Of a stretch of DNA of 64,000 nucleotides, positions 47,487 through 56,003 are shown one piece after another. The stretch is taken from the NCBI RefSeq assembly GCF_002949795.1, contig NZ_CP026692.1, positions 4,572,545 to 4,636,544 of the forward strand, read 5' to 3'. The notes below the pieces were generated by a model. That model had not been told where the DNA came from and searched no databases. It was given only the letters and a program-made list of their open reading frames with translations. The position numbers and the translations under genes are program-made. Every line of letters starts with the position of its first letter. The first letter of the stretch is position 1. Origin of the DNA: Nostoc sp. 'Lobaria pulmonaria (5183) cyanobiont'. GTDB taxonomy: Bacteria > Cyanobacteriota > Cyanobacteriia > Cyanobacteriales > Nostocaceae.

Positions 47487-47555
47487 AATTATTACCTATT
47501 TTTGTAAGTGAATTAGATTCTGAATTTCTATGGATTTGAGTAACTTGATATCTAC

Positions 47556-48038
47556 TTAAGCATAAACTTTCACAAGTCCCTCTAAACCATTAACGTTAAT
47601 GCCGTTGCCAATAGCTGCCAATTTCCACTCATTATTATGATTGTAAATTTCAGCCATAATCATTCCGGTCATTCCTTTATATTCAGAACCCGATAGATGA
47701 TACTTAGCGAGTTCTTGATTATTAGATGTATTGACTAGGCGTACAAAGGCATTTTTTACCTGTGCAAATTCTTGCTTCCGAGTAATACAATCATAAATAT
47801 TAACTGTAAAAATCAATTTTACAATCTCTTTTGGTAGACGAGCTAAATCTACAAGAACCTGCTCGTCATCACCTTCTCCCGCACCTGTGAGATTATCACC
47901 CAGATGGGTAATAGCTCCTGATTTGTGGGATAGATTACCAAAGTAAACAAGATTGCCTATATCTGTTATTTTGCCATTTTGATCTAAACAGATTACAGAG
48001 GCGTCTAAATCAAAGTCTGAAGCGTTGCTGTGCTTCAT
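47556..48038 (-). pseudogene. TerD-family gene missing its N-terminus (fusion product)
   Basis: The frame gives [18 protein letters not shown] … [17 protein letters not shown] … VNGLEGLVKVYA: a TerD domain lacking its first 35-40 residues (no start equivalent to SINLSKGERINLSKE…GLGWD). Its first codons overlap, in another frame, the end of the upstream truncated TerD (48010-48038). Best read as the 3' part of a former terD paralogue joined by deletion. The product might still be translated from ATG 48038, hence cautious call. Confidence 0.8.
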
Positions 48039-48381
48039 GAATAGTTACAGTAATAACTATTTTTTGAACATCTACTGGTACTTTTTTAAGATCAACTTTG
48101 ATAACTTCATCATCACCCTCACCTGCACCAGTAAGATTATCTCCCATGTGCTGAAGCGATTTATCAGAGTCAGGACTTGTGAGGTTATTATAAAAAATAA
48201 AGTGGTTGTCAGAAATAAGTTTTTCGTTAATACCTAACATGAACACTGAGGAGTCTAGATCAAAGTCATAACCTGTATCTGTAGCTTTAACGTCCCATCC
48301 AAGTCCAATAAAGACATCTGTTAAGCCAGGAGCAACTTTTTCAAGTGAAACTCTTTGTCCTTTTGTTAGCGAAACTGCCAT
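48010..48381 (-). pseudogene. TerD-family gene truncated at its C-terminus (fusion product)
   Basis: [20 protein letters not shown] … [20 protein letters not shown] … [17 protein letters not shown] … [10 protein letters not shown], then FRL and stop. It stops where TerD proteins continue with KQNFGQV…; about 70 residues are missing. The last bases run into the downstream terD sequence in the wrong frame. First gene of the Ter operon; ATG preceded by AGGAAGAAAAAATT. Confidence 0.82.
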
Positions 48382-48896
48382 AATTTTTTCTTCCTATTTA
48401 TAGCAAATGGATGCACCAAGTAAGTAATCTGTTTATTGTTACTTTCAAATAAGTGGAAAATTGTAGATATCAACAAAAAATAATTACCTATGGCGCTGGT
48501 TTTTTAGAAAAAACTTCACCAGTAATTATTTAATTTTTGACTTGGCTAGTTTTGAAGATTGATTTGGTCAACCTAGTTTTCTATTAGAATTAACCAAGAA
48601 GTTTACCTATTTACAGTTGAGTGATAACAAACACGCTACAGAATGCAGTGTATGTCATATTTGTTATGCGCTCTATCGTAGTCACCTTCAATAAGCGCTG
48701 AAATCAGTAAAAATACGTAAACTCCAAAATAGAATTTTTGAGGTTCTTAATAAATGAGGGATATGCTGTATGAATGTCGTATCTAAAGACATAGGGAGTT
48801 TAAGCTAATATTCATTCTGCATCCTGGTGTCTCCCATTCTCTGCATAAGAGTGTATTTCTGAGGCTAAGGATTATGCAACTTAAAGATGGATTAAT
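48382..48896. other. Promoter region of the Ter operon and 3' flank of the helicase
   Basis: 515 bp, AT-rich. No gene, repeat or clear dyad recognised. The Ter operon promoter is expected in the part nearest 48.4 kb. Confidence 0.4.
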
Positions 48897-51071
48897 TTAA
48901 TCTCTCCACAATGCCACTTGTTGCTTGAGTTCCCTCATATCTAAATAATCGTTAGCAAAAGCTTTCCATAAAAGTGGATCAGGAATAAAACCATCATATT
49001 TTTGAATTTCTGGTGCTTCTGAAGTACTAACTAAATCTCCTGAGGTAATTCTTTGTTCGCACAATGAAGTAATTTCACGATAAAGATATTTAAATTTATC
49101 TTTGCCTAATTTAATTGTCAAATAATAGGGATTTACTCCGCCAATACTTGTAATTTCTAATGATTCCCGGCAGTACGAGTTGAGCAATCTTTCTAAGGTG
49201 CGATAAGCAACCGTACCCATCCAAGGAAAAATACAGCATTTACCTTTCTCTAATTCTACAATATTGTGTTTATCTAATTCAACCTGCTGCACCAATTTGC
49301 GAACTTGATGTAAGCGTTGCAAAGCATTTTTTTGCAAGTAACTGTACTCGATATTCTCAAATAAGACTTGCTGCATTCGTTGCAAAACTTTGGTATGAAT
49401 AGTCCCACCACAACCACGCCAATAAATACTAGATTTACCCTCAGCTTGTTTAACAAAAATAGCCTTCTTTTGAAAGTCAACTTCTACGACTTCCCAAGTT
49501 CTCCCAGCTAAAGCAAATTGATTACCAACAGGAAGTGGCGTGACAATACTGCCAATTTCTGTTGAACCTTGCTTAACAATGTATTCTTGCTGTTCAGCAA
49601 AAACAGCATAAAACTGAAATTTTCTCACTACCTTTTCTCCTGCCAAACCCAAGATTAATTTACCTTGTTCAGTATGCTGAATATGACCAATATCAATTAA
49701 ATAACGAAGCAATAATTGGAAATCTTCTTTGGAAATAGCAGCAAAGGGCGGCAAACTAAAAATTTGTTTAGCTAGGGCATTAGCTGAAATTTCCCCTGCT
49801 GCTGTTAAAATACTCATTGTTTGGTGATAAAGCAAACTCAAAGGATATTTAATTGGTTTGATTGGTTCAATCCATTGTTCCTCTAAATAAAGTTGAATAA
49901 TCGCAATACATTGCAAAAGTTGCCAGGGGATTTGTTCTGGTATAGAAGCTTCTGGTAATGGCTTATCTTCAGCGCAGACGAAACGCATATCAGCAGCTTC
50001 ACCTCTTCTACCACTACGTCCCAAACGCTGTAAAAAGCTAGCTACAGACAGGGGTGATTCTAACTGAATCACTCGCTCTAAATAACCAATATCTATGCCT
50101 AATTCTAGAGTCAGAGTGGCGGCGGTAACAGCTGGATTGTTGGGTTCACGCATCGCATTTTCAGCAGCTTGCCGCAAACTAGCAGATATACTTCCATGAT
50201 GCACATGATATATATCTGGTAGTCCTTGTCCTGTGGCAATTTGTCGCAAAGATGCAATTACAGATTCAGTACGTGTGCGATTATTAGCAAATATCAGGCA
50301 TTTGCGAGACTTGCTGAGGTTGAAAATATATTGTTCATCAGCTGTCGCCTCTGATTCATCTACTTCATCAGTAATATAAAAATGTTCTACAGCTAGTTTT
50401 ATTTGCCGTTTTATACCGTCAATTTTTGGTGTAATTACTGGCTTATCTGTTCCCGAACGCAACCACTCTTCAGCTATTGAGTAATCACCAAGAGTTGCCG
50501 ATAAACCAATACGGCGCGGTTGTTTTTGCGTAAACTTTGCTAAACGTTGTAATTGGCAAATAATTTGGCAACCGCGTTCTGAACCCATAAAGGCATGAAT
50601 TTCATCAATAATGACAAACCTTAAATCACCAAATAAGCGAAGTAGGTCGTTATTTTTATTAATTAACAAACTTTCTAGAGATTCTGGGGTAATTTGGAGA
50701 ATGCCTTGAGGATTCTTTAAAAGCTTGTTTTTTCGAGTTTGCGAAACATCGCCGTGCCAGTGCCAAACTGGAATATCTGCTTCTTTGAGTAAGTCGTTGA
50801 GACGCTCAAATTGATCGTTAATTAAAGCTTTAATTGGACTAATATATAATGCGCCAATTGTGGCAGCAGGGTTGGCATGTAATAGAGTCAAAACTGGTAG
50901 AAAGGCTGCTTCTGTTTTACCAGCAGCAGTTGCAGCCGTAACTAACAAGTGAGCATCAGTGTCAAATATAACTTGACAAGCGGCAATTTGAACTGGTCGT
51001 AATTCAGTCCACTGGTGATGATAAATATATTCTTGGATGAAGGGTGCAAGTCGGCTAAAGGCATCGCTCAT
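48897..51071 (-). CDS. DEAD/DEAH-box helicase (Lhr/superfamily 2 type)
   Basis: 724 residues. Q-motif-like start RPVQIAACQVIF, Walker A in VTAATAAGKTEAAFLPVL (about 40-57), DEIH box in VIIDEIHAFMG (about 150-160), SAT motif in IGLSATLGD, motif IV FANNRTRTESV, motif VI LQRLGRSGRRGEA. The C-terminal half (about 400-724) resembles the winged-helix/beta-barrel extension of Lhr-like helicases but is shorter. Likely DNA/RNA helicase in repair. Does not appear linked to the Ter operon (separate 515-bp spacer). Confidence 0.9.
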   Translation of the reverse strand: MSDAFSRLAPFIQEYIYHHQWTELRPVQIAACQVIFDTDAHLLVTAATAAGKTEAAFLPVLTLLHANPAATIGALYISPIKALINDQFERLNDLLKEADIPVWHWHGDVSQTRKNKLLKNPQGILQITPESLESLLINKNNDLLRLFGDLRFVIIDEIHAFMGSERGCQIICQLQRLAKFTQKQPRRIGLSATLGDYSIAEEWLRSGTDKPVITPKIDGIKRQIKLAVEHFYITDEVDESEATADEQYIFNLSKSRKCLIFANNRTRTESVIASLRQIATGQGLPDIYHVHHGSISASLRQAAENAMREPNNPAVTAATLTLELGIDIGYLERVIQLESPLSVASFLQRLGRSGRRGEAADMRFVCAEDKPLPEASIPEQIPWQLLQCIAIIQLYLEEQWIEPIKPIKYPLSLLYHQTMSILTAAGEISANALAKQIFSLPPFAAISKEDFQLLLRYLIDIGHIQHTEQGKLILGLAGEKVVRKFQFYAVFAEQQEYIVKQGSTEIGSIVTPLPVGNQFALAGRTWEVVEVDFQKKAIFVKQAEGKSSIYWRGCGGTIHTKVLQRMQQVLFENIEYSYLQKNALQRLHQVRKLVQQVELDKHNIVELEKGKCCIFPWMGTVAYRTLERLLNSYCRESLEITSIGGVNPYYLTIKLGKDKFKYLYREITSLCEQRITSGDLVSTSEAPEIQKYDGFIPDPLLWKAFANDYLDMRELKQQVALWRD

Positions 51072-51563
51072 TTTTTTATGGATAGAAGTGTTAGTAAAAC
51101 TACTCCTTGGTATTTCAGAACCCTCGAATCATGGCTCAACAAGTTCCATGCTTGGAATTACCGATTGCTAAAAGCGATCACTACCCTTAAATTTCTGTCG
51201 TAGATATTCTACTACCACATTGGTGGCAGAAGTTCCACCTACTATGTCATATATGCAGATTGCTGCTTAATTGTTTTATGTCTATTCAAGTCTACGGAAT
51301 TCCCAATTGTAGCACTGCGTTATGATAACGTTTCCTAATAAAACAATTTACATCATAACCCCCTCCCACGAAACAGCGGGGAAGGGGTTGGGGGTGGGGT
51401 TCAGTACCTACTTAACCGAGAATCAGTTATACTTATACTTGCAATCGTTTTTGTAAGTACTTTGGAAAATTTTGTCGATTTTTACTCCTATTGACTCAAT
51501 GCAGATTAACATCCATCAGTCAAACTGAAGTAATAGGGGCAAGTATATAATGAAGCAAAAACC
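51072..51563. other. Divergent spacer between helicase and DoxX-like gene
   Basis: 492 bp without a gene. Contains a C/G-rich hairpin repeat at 51358-51405 (CCCCCTCCCAC … GTTGGGGGTGGGG), similar to the element at 28246-28391. Confidence 0.5.
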
Positions 51564-51995
51564 ATGAATAAGGAAATATTACGTGTCATCCTTGCTACAT
51601 GCATCATTGTGGTTGGAGTGACACACTTTGCTATTCCAGAACCTTATGTCAAAATTATGCCACCGCAACTTCCTTACCCTTTAGGATTAGTTTATCTCAG
51701 TGGCTTTTATGAAATTTTGGGTGGTATTGGGTTATTAGTTCCGCCTGTAAGTCAAGCTGCTGCTTGGGGACTTATTGCTCTTTTTATTGCGGTTTTCCCT
51801 GCCAATATCAATATGGCGGTTAATCACATTCAGCTAGAACATATACCAAACTCACCTTGGGTACACGTAGTTAGACTTCCCTTTCAAGCTGTTTTAATTG
51901 CTTGGGCTTGGTGGTACACGAAATCTTCGATTGGGGAAAAACAAGCTTCTATCATTCCTAAGTCACTGATTCCCAAGGAACTAGAATCAGAATAA
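51564..51995 (+). CDS. DoxX-like integral membrane protein
   Basis: 143 residues with four hydrophobic segments (about 5-22, 45-65, 68-88, 105-125). The pattern VGVTHFAIPEPYVKIMPPQLPYPLGLVYLSGFYEILGGIGLL matches DoxX-family small membrane proteins. Biochemical function is not known. Followed after 22 bp by the DUF2808 gene on the same strand, likely co-transcribed. Confidence 0.85.
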   Translation: MNKEILRVILATCIIVVGVTHFAIPEPYVKIMPPQLPYPLGLVYLSGFYEILGGIGLLVPPVSQAAAWGLIALFIAVFPANINMAVNHIQLEHIPNSPWVHVVRLPFQAVLIAWAWWYTKSSIGEKQASIIPKSLIPKELESE

Positions 51996-52017
51996 GTGCG
52001 TTTTTTATATTTGAATC

Positions 52018-52584
52018 ATGCGCCTTGCAACTTTGTTTGGAATAACATTCTCGTTAGCAATAGGCATTGGAGGAGTTACACTTCCGGTAACTCAAGCTGT
52101 GCAGCTTAGAGATGGCCTTGTCTATTTTGTCCAACCGCCAAAACTTGTTGAAGCGACAACTACTTATAAAGATGTTAATGTTTTTAGCGCAACTTACTAT
52201 TTCACTATCAATGTGCCGGAAAATGCTGGAGAATCCCTCCAGAAGGTAACGATCGCCCAAAAAGAGGGGTCAGAAAACATCCGCTACAATCTTGATGATA
52301 CCCGTGCATTTATCGGAACACGCCATCGCAAAGAAACCCAACTGAAACTAGGCCCAGTTACAAACGAGCGCCACACACGCACGGTTTCTGTAAACTTTGA
52401 CCCACCTGTAACTCCAGGACAGACAGTTACAATCGCCCTCCGCCCTGTGAGTAATCCAAGCTTTTCTGGTGTTTACTTATTCGGTGTTACAGCATTCCCT
52501 GTGGGTGAAAAATCTCACGGTCAATTTCTTGGCTTTGGACGGTTTCAGTTCTACAGCAATACGGGAAGTTGGTGGTTCCCATAG
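52018..52584 (+). CDS. DUF2808 exported protein
   Basis: 188 residues. Signal peptide of about 27 residues (MRLATLFGITFSLAIGIGGV…TQAVQ). The remainder matches the cyanobacterial DUF2808 family: ATYYFTINVPENAGESLQKVTI, NLDDTRAFIGT, PVTPGQTVTIALRPV and a C-terminal FSGVYLFGVTAFP…GFGRFQFY. Predicted periplasmic beta-rich protein; no known role. Confidence 0.9.
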   Translation: MRLATLFGITFSLAIGIGGVTLPVTQAVQLRDGLVYFVQPPKLVEATTTYKDVNVFSATYYFTINVPENAGESLQKVTIAQKEGSENIRYNLDDTRAFIGTRHRKETQLKLGPVTNERHTRTVSVNFDPPVTPGQTVTIALRPVSNPSFSGVYLFGVTAFPVGEKSHGQFLGFGRFQFYSNTGSWWFP

Positions 52585-52839
52585 AGGGAACATTTTCTAA
52601 AAGTTGTGTTATAAAAACGGGCAAGAGTCTTAAACAATACGAAAGCGCTTACCATCAAGCTTTTTCGTTATATATCTTTGAGGATTCAGGAAAAATTAGC
52701 TGTATTTTTCCTGAGTCGCTGACGTATACTCTGATTTTTCGGTAAATGCGTAATTCTTACAGCAATGGAATCAAATGCTACTGTAAGCAATCAAGCTTTA
52801 GCGTTTAATCATCAGTAATCTTTAAAAATAGAAAAAATT

Positions 52840-54171
52840 ATGTTGAGTATTCCTATTAACCTAAATTTATCTCGTATACCTCGTTTAGTAACTTCCTTAC
52901 CTGGGCCTCGCGCTCAAGCAATTGTACAACGCGATCGCGCTGTAACTTCCCCTTCTTACACCCGCGATTACCCGTTGGTTGTATCTCGCGGTCAGGGCTG
53001 TATGGTGGAAGATGTAGATGGCAATATATTTCTGGATATGACCGCAGGTATTGCCGTTACCGCCACCGGACACGCTCACCCAGAAGTCGTCAAGGCAATT
53101 CAAGAACAGTCGGCGCGGCTGCTGCACATGTCAGGGACAGATTTTTATTATGAGCCGATGGTAGAACTAGCGGAACAATTAGCGATTCGCGCTCCCTTTC
53201 CACACCCACATAGTGATAGTGGGTTTCCCGCAAAGATATTTTTCACCAATTCCGGGGCAGAATCCAACGAAGGAGCAATCAAACTAGCTCGATATTACAC
53301 CAAGCGATCGCTAATCGTAGCCTTCTTAGGCGCATTTCACGGACGCACTTATGGGGCAATGTCTCTCACTGGTTCCAAAGCAGTGCAGCGAGCTAATTTT
53401 GGGCCTTTACTTCCTGGGGTGACTCATATCCCTTACGGCACTGACGCTAGCTTAGATTACTTGGAACAACAGCTATTCACGACGATTTTACCACCGCAAG
53501 AAGTAGCGGCGATCGTCGTCGAAGCGATTCAAGGAGAGGGTGGATATATCGTACCCGAAGATGGTTTCTTGCAGCGGATTCGGGAGATATGCGATCGCCA
53601 CGGTATTCTGATGGTGGTGGATGAAGTGCAAGCGGGGATGGGGCGGACTGGTCGCTTATTTGCGATCGAGCATTGGGGTGTGATGCCTGATATCATTACT
53701 ACTGCTAAAGGTATCGCCAGTGGTTTGCCATTAGGAGCCATACTTGCCAGACCTGAGTTAATGACTTGGCCTCCTGGTTCTCACGCCACCACATTTGGCG
53801 GTAATCCCGTAGCTTGTGCTGCTGGTATTGCCACACTGCGACTACTGGAAAGTGGTTTGATGACCAACGCTACCCAGATGGGAGAATTGTTACAAGCTAG
53901 TCTTACCAAGTTGCATCAAAGATTTCCCAGAGTATCGTTGCCACGAGGTAAGGGTTTGATGGTAGCGGTAGATTTATTGGATGAACAAGGTAATCTCGAT
54001 TATAAATTGCGCGATCGCATTATTCAAGAAGCTTTTTTACGAGGTTTATTATTACTAGGTTGCGGTAAAGCAGCAATTCGTTTTTGTCCACCTCTAGTTA
54101 TCGACAGCGACCAAATTCAGATAGCCCTTCAGATTATCAGCGAGATTTTACAGCAGTTTTCATGTATTTGA
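52840..54171 (+). CDS. Class III PLP aminotransferase (ornithine/4-aminobutyrate/lysine group)
   Basis: 443 residues, fold-type I. Motifs: TAGIAVTATGHAHPEVV, FFTNSGAESNEGAIKLAR, catalytic pocket LMVVDEVQAGMGRTGRLFA, Schiff-base Lys290 in TTAKGIASGLPLGA, and TFGGNPVACAAG. Resembles acetylornithine/4-aminobutyrate aminotransferases; exact amino donor is not readable. Downstream gene is DUF1338 (2-oxoadipate dioxygenase type), so an omega-amino or 2-aminoadipate/lysine degradation role is a reasonable inference. AT-rich leader without a clear Shine-Dalgarno. Confidence 0.92.
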   Translation: MLSIPINLNLSRIPRLVTSLPGPRAQAIVQRDRAVTSPSYTRDYPLVVSRGQGCMVEDVDGNIFLDMTAGIAVTATGHAHPEVVKAIQEQSARLLHMSGTDFYYEPMVELAEQLAIRAPFPHPHSDSGFPAKIFFTNSGAESNEGAIKLARYYTKRSLIVAFLGAFHGRTYGAMSLTGSKAVQRANFGPLLPGVTHIPYGTDASLDYLEQQLFTTILPPQEVAAIVVEAIQGEGGYIVPEDGFLQRIREICDRHGILMVVDEVQAGMGRTGRLFAIEHWGVMPDIITTAKGIASGLPLGAILARPELMTWPPGSHATTFGGNPVACAAGIATLRLLESGLMTNATQMGELLQASLTKLHQRFPRVSLPRGKGLMVAVDLLDEQGNLDYKLRDRIIQEAFLRGLLLLGCGKAAIRFCPPLVIDSDQIQIALQIISEILQQFSCI

Positions 54172-54183
54172 ACCACATCTGTT

Positions 54184-54211
54184 GTAGGGGCGCAGGGCCT
54201 TGCACCCCTAC
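54184..54211. repeat. Palindromic repeat GTAGGGGCGCA…TGCACCCCTAC
   Basis: 11-bp arms with one G-T pair and a GGGCCT loop, just after the aminotransferase stop. Followed at 54260-54330 by degenerate heptamer units (CCAATGC, CCCAATG) leading to the next gene's start. Confidence 0.7.
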
Positions 54212-54342
54212 GGCGTGGTCTATTTACCTGAAAATAGCTGTAAGTTCTTAAAAAATCATAGGGAATGGGGAGTAAGGGAGAAGGAAATAACCAATGCCCA
54301 ATACCCAATGCCCCATGCCCAATCCCCAATCCCTAATACTTT

Positions 54343-55254
54343 ATGAAACCTGAAATAGCCCTTGATTTATGGAAATTACTTTGGCAAGAATACAGCGCCA
54401 GGGTAAATTATGCCCGTACTTACCAGCAAATGATTACTGCTGCTGGTGGGACTGTCGCCAACGACCACATCGCCTTTCGGTCTTTGCGTTTATTAGTAGA
54501 TACTCCACAAGGTCAACTTAACTTAGGAATTAACTACCTTGGACAACTTGCAGAAGCTTTAGGTTATGTGGCGGCTGGAGAGTATACTTTTGCTCAAACT
54601 CATTTGTACGCCCGTCATTATTGTCATCCACAGCAAGAGGAATTTAACTTACCCAAGCTGTTTATCAGCGAGTTGATTGTCGATGAATTGCCTGCTAATA
54701 TTGCCCAACTCATCTCTAAAACAGTATCTTCAATCCTAGACGAACTGACCTCACACCTTACTCTTATACAAAAAGACGGGAACATTGAAACTATTGCCAA
54801 ACTCCAGCAAGTCTTCACCCGCCCTTGGCTACCTCCCCAGCGTTCTGTTGTCGAAGAGGTGAATCAGGTTACTCAGTATGGGGCCTGGGTATTGCTGCAC
54901 GGATATGGTGTTAACCACTTTACAGGCTATGTTAACGGACAGAATACTCCAGAATATCCAGATATTGATACTACCGCCAGTGCTTTAGCTAACCTGGGTG
55001 TACCAATGAAAGCAGAGATAGAGGGAAATGTTGCTTGTGGTTTACAGCAAACTGCAACTCAAGCAGTAAGGTCAATGGTGACAGTGTTAGATGATAACAG
55101 TGGCGCAGAAATTCAGATTCCTTGGACTTATGCCTATTATGAAATTGCCCAGCGCTATCTAATAGATGTGGAATCTGGAAAGCAGGTACTTTTTGATGCT
55201 TTTTTAGGAAGTAATGCCCTGCAATTATTTGAAATGACTCGTCTATCCAAATAG
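54343..55254 (+). CDS. DUF1338 protein (2-oxoadipate dioxygenase/decarboxylase type)
   Basis: 303 residues. DUF1338/HglS enzymes are Fe(II)-dependent and convert 2-oxoadipate to 2-hydroxyglutarate in lysine breakdown. The metal His is in ANDHIAFRSLR (about residues 39-49), a second His region GYGVNHFTGYVNG (about 188-200), and C-terminal QIPWTYAYYEIAQRYLID carries the third acidic ligand region. The upstream aminotransferase fits making a 2-oxo acid for it. Shorter than proteobacterial HglS (over 400 residues), so the substrate should be treated as inferred. Confidence 0.85.
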   Translation: MKPEIALDLWKLLWQEYSARVNYARTYQQMITAAGGTVANDHIAFRSLRLLVDTPQGQLNLGINYLGQLAEALGYVAAGEYTFAQTHLYARHYCHPQQEEFNLPKLFISELIVDELPANIAQLISKTVSSILDELTSHLTLIQKDGNIETIAKLQQVFTRPWLPPQRSVVEEVNQVTQYGAWVLLHGYGVNHFTGYVNGQNTPEYPDIDTTASALANLGVPMKAEIEGNVACGLQQTATQAVRSMVTVLDDNSGAEIQIPWTYAYYEIAQRYLIDVESGKQVLFDAFLGSNALQLFEMTRLSK

Positions 55255-55321
55255 CCCAGAGGTGTTAGTAAAGGATTCAATTTCAAGGTTCTGAGCTAGT
55301 AGTTTCGTGTTTTGGGCATAA

Positions 55322-55654
55322 TTATGCTTGCAACACAAAATCAGATGCCGTGAGAGTTGGCGCATTAGTTAGAGTTGCAAATAGACCACCACTGCCAAAA
55401 CCAGCTGCACTACCATTTTGGTTGTAGAATAACTGCCCACTCACAGGATCGTACACAATTTTTGCCGTGCTAGTCCCGGCTGAATTCGTGATTTTAAAAT
55501 CACTGGCGTTACTAAAACCTGTTCCTGGAGTAGAAGCGATCGCACCAAAGGTAGTCTTATCCAGTACAATCTTGTCACCTTGGGAACCCGTTGAGGGTGG
55601 AGACTTATCTGCAACCCGCTCTTGCGTTCGAGCGTCAGTGTCTGTCGTAGACAT
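55322..55654 (-). pseudogene. C-terminal fragment of an RTX/calcium-binding-type exoprotein
   Basis: From ATG 55654 (MSTTDTDARTQER) 110 residues; a GTG start at 55720 is also open. The core GDKIVLDKTTFGAI … GTGFSNASDFKIT … IVYDPVSGQLFYNQNGSAAGFG … FATLTNAPTLTASDFVLQA is the typical C-terminal end of cyanobacterial haemolysin-type calcium-binding proteins, but no GGxGxDxLx repeats precede it. The first 20 residues look unrelated and overlap a partial copy of the TCGTAGACATTGC repeat. Likely a remnant of a longer gene. Confidence 0.65.
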
Positions 55655-55752
55655 TGCACTCTTTTTTACAGATTGGGTTGAGGAATCAAACCCAACATTT
55701 GCGCGTTTGTTGACTAACACTGTGGTTCAATACAACTTAAACCACAGCGTTA

Positions 55753-55944
55753 GTAACTAAAATGGTGATTTTGTAACAAAAATTCTCATGTTTGTAACGG
55801 AAATAACAAATTTACTAACCAAAATGGTTTTTTTCTCACAAAATTTATAATGTTTGTAACAAAAATAATGAATTTAGTAACCAAAATGGTTTTTTGTAAC
55901 GAAAATTATGATGTTTGTAACAAAAAAAATGGATTTTTATAACG
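55753..55944. repeat. Three to four tandem copies of a 62-bp AT-rich unit
   Basis: Units start at about 55753, 55815, 55877 and (partial) 55939, each with GTAAC(T/C)AAAATGGT near its start and ATGTTTGTAAC (55788, 55850, 55911) in the middle. AACCAAAATGGTTTT in units 2 and 3 is itself a near-palindrome. Located between the nifJ 3' end and the RTX fragment. Confidence 0.85.
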
Positions 55945-55979
55945 AAAATTGCGACTTGAGTTAGTTAAGTCGCAATTTT
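55945..55979. terminator. Perfect 13-bp stem, likely nifJ terminator (bidirectional)
   Basis: AAAATTGCGACTT / AAGTCGCAATTTT with a 9-nt loop, 25 bp beyond the nifJ stop on the minus strand; flanked by A/T runs on both sides. Confidence 0.75.
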
Positions 55980-56003
55980 TATAACTAAAATTAGGGTTAA
56001 TGT

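Noticed and set aside
55753..55944. 62-bp array considered as a CRISPR or CAST/Tn7-like end
   Set aside because: Units are contiguous and diverged along their whole length, without repeat-spacer alternation; no cas, tnsB or tniQ genes nearby.
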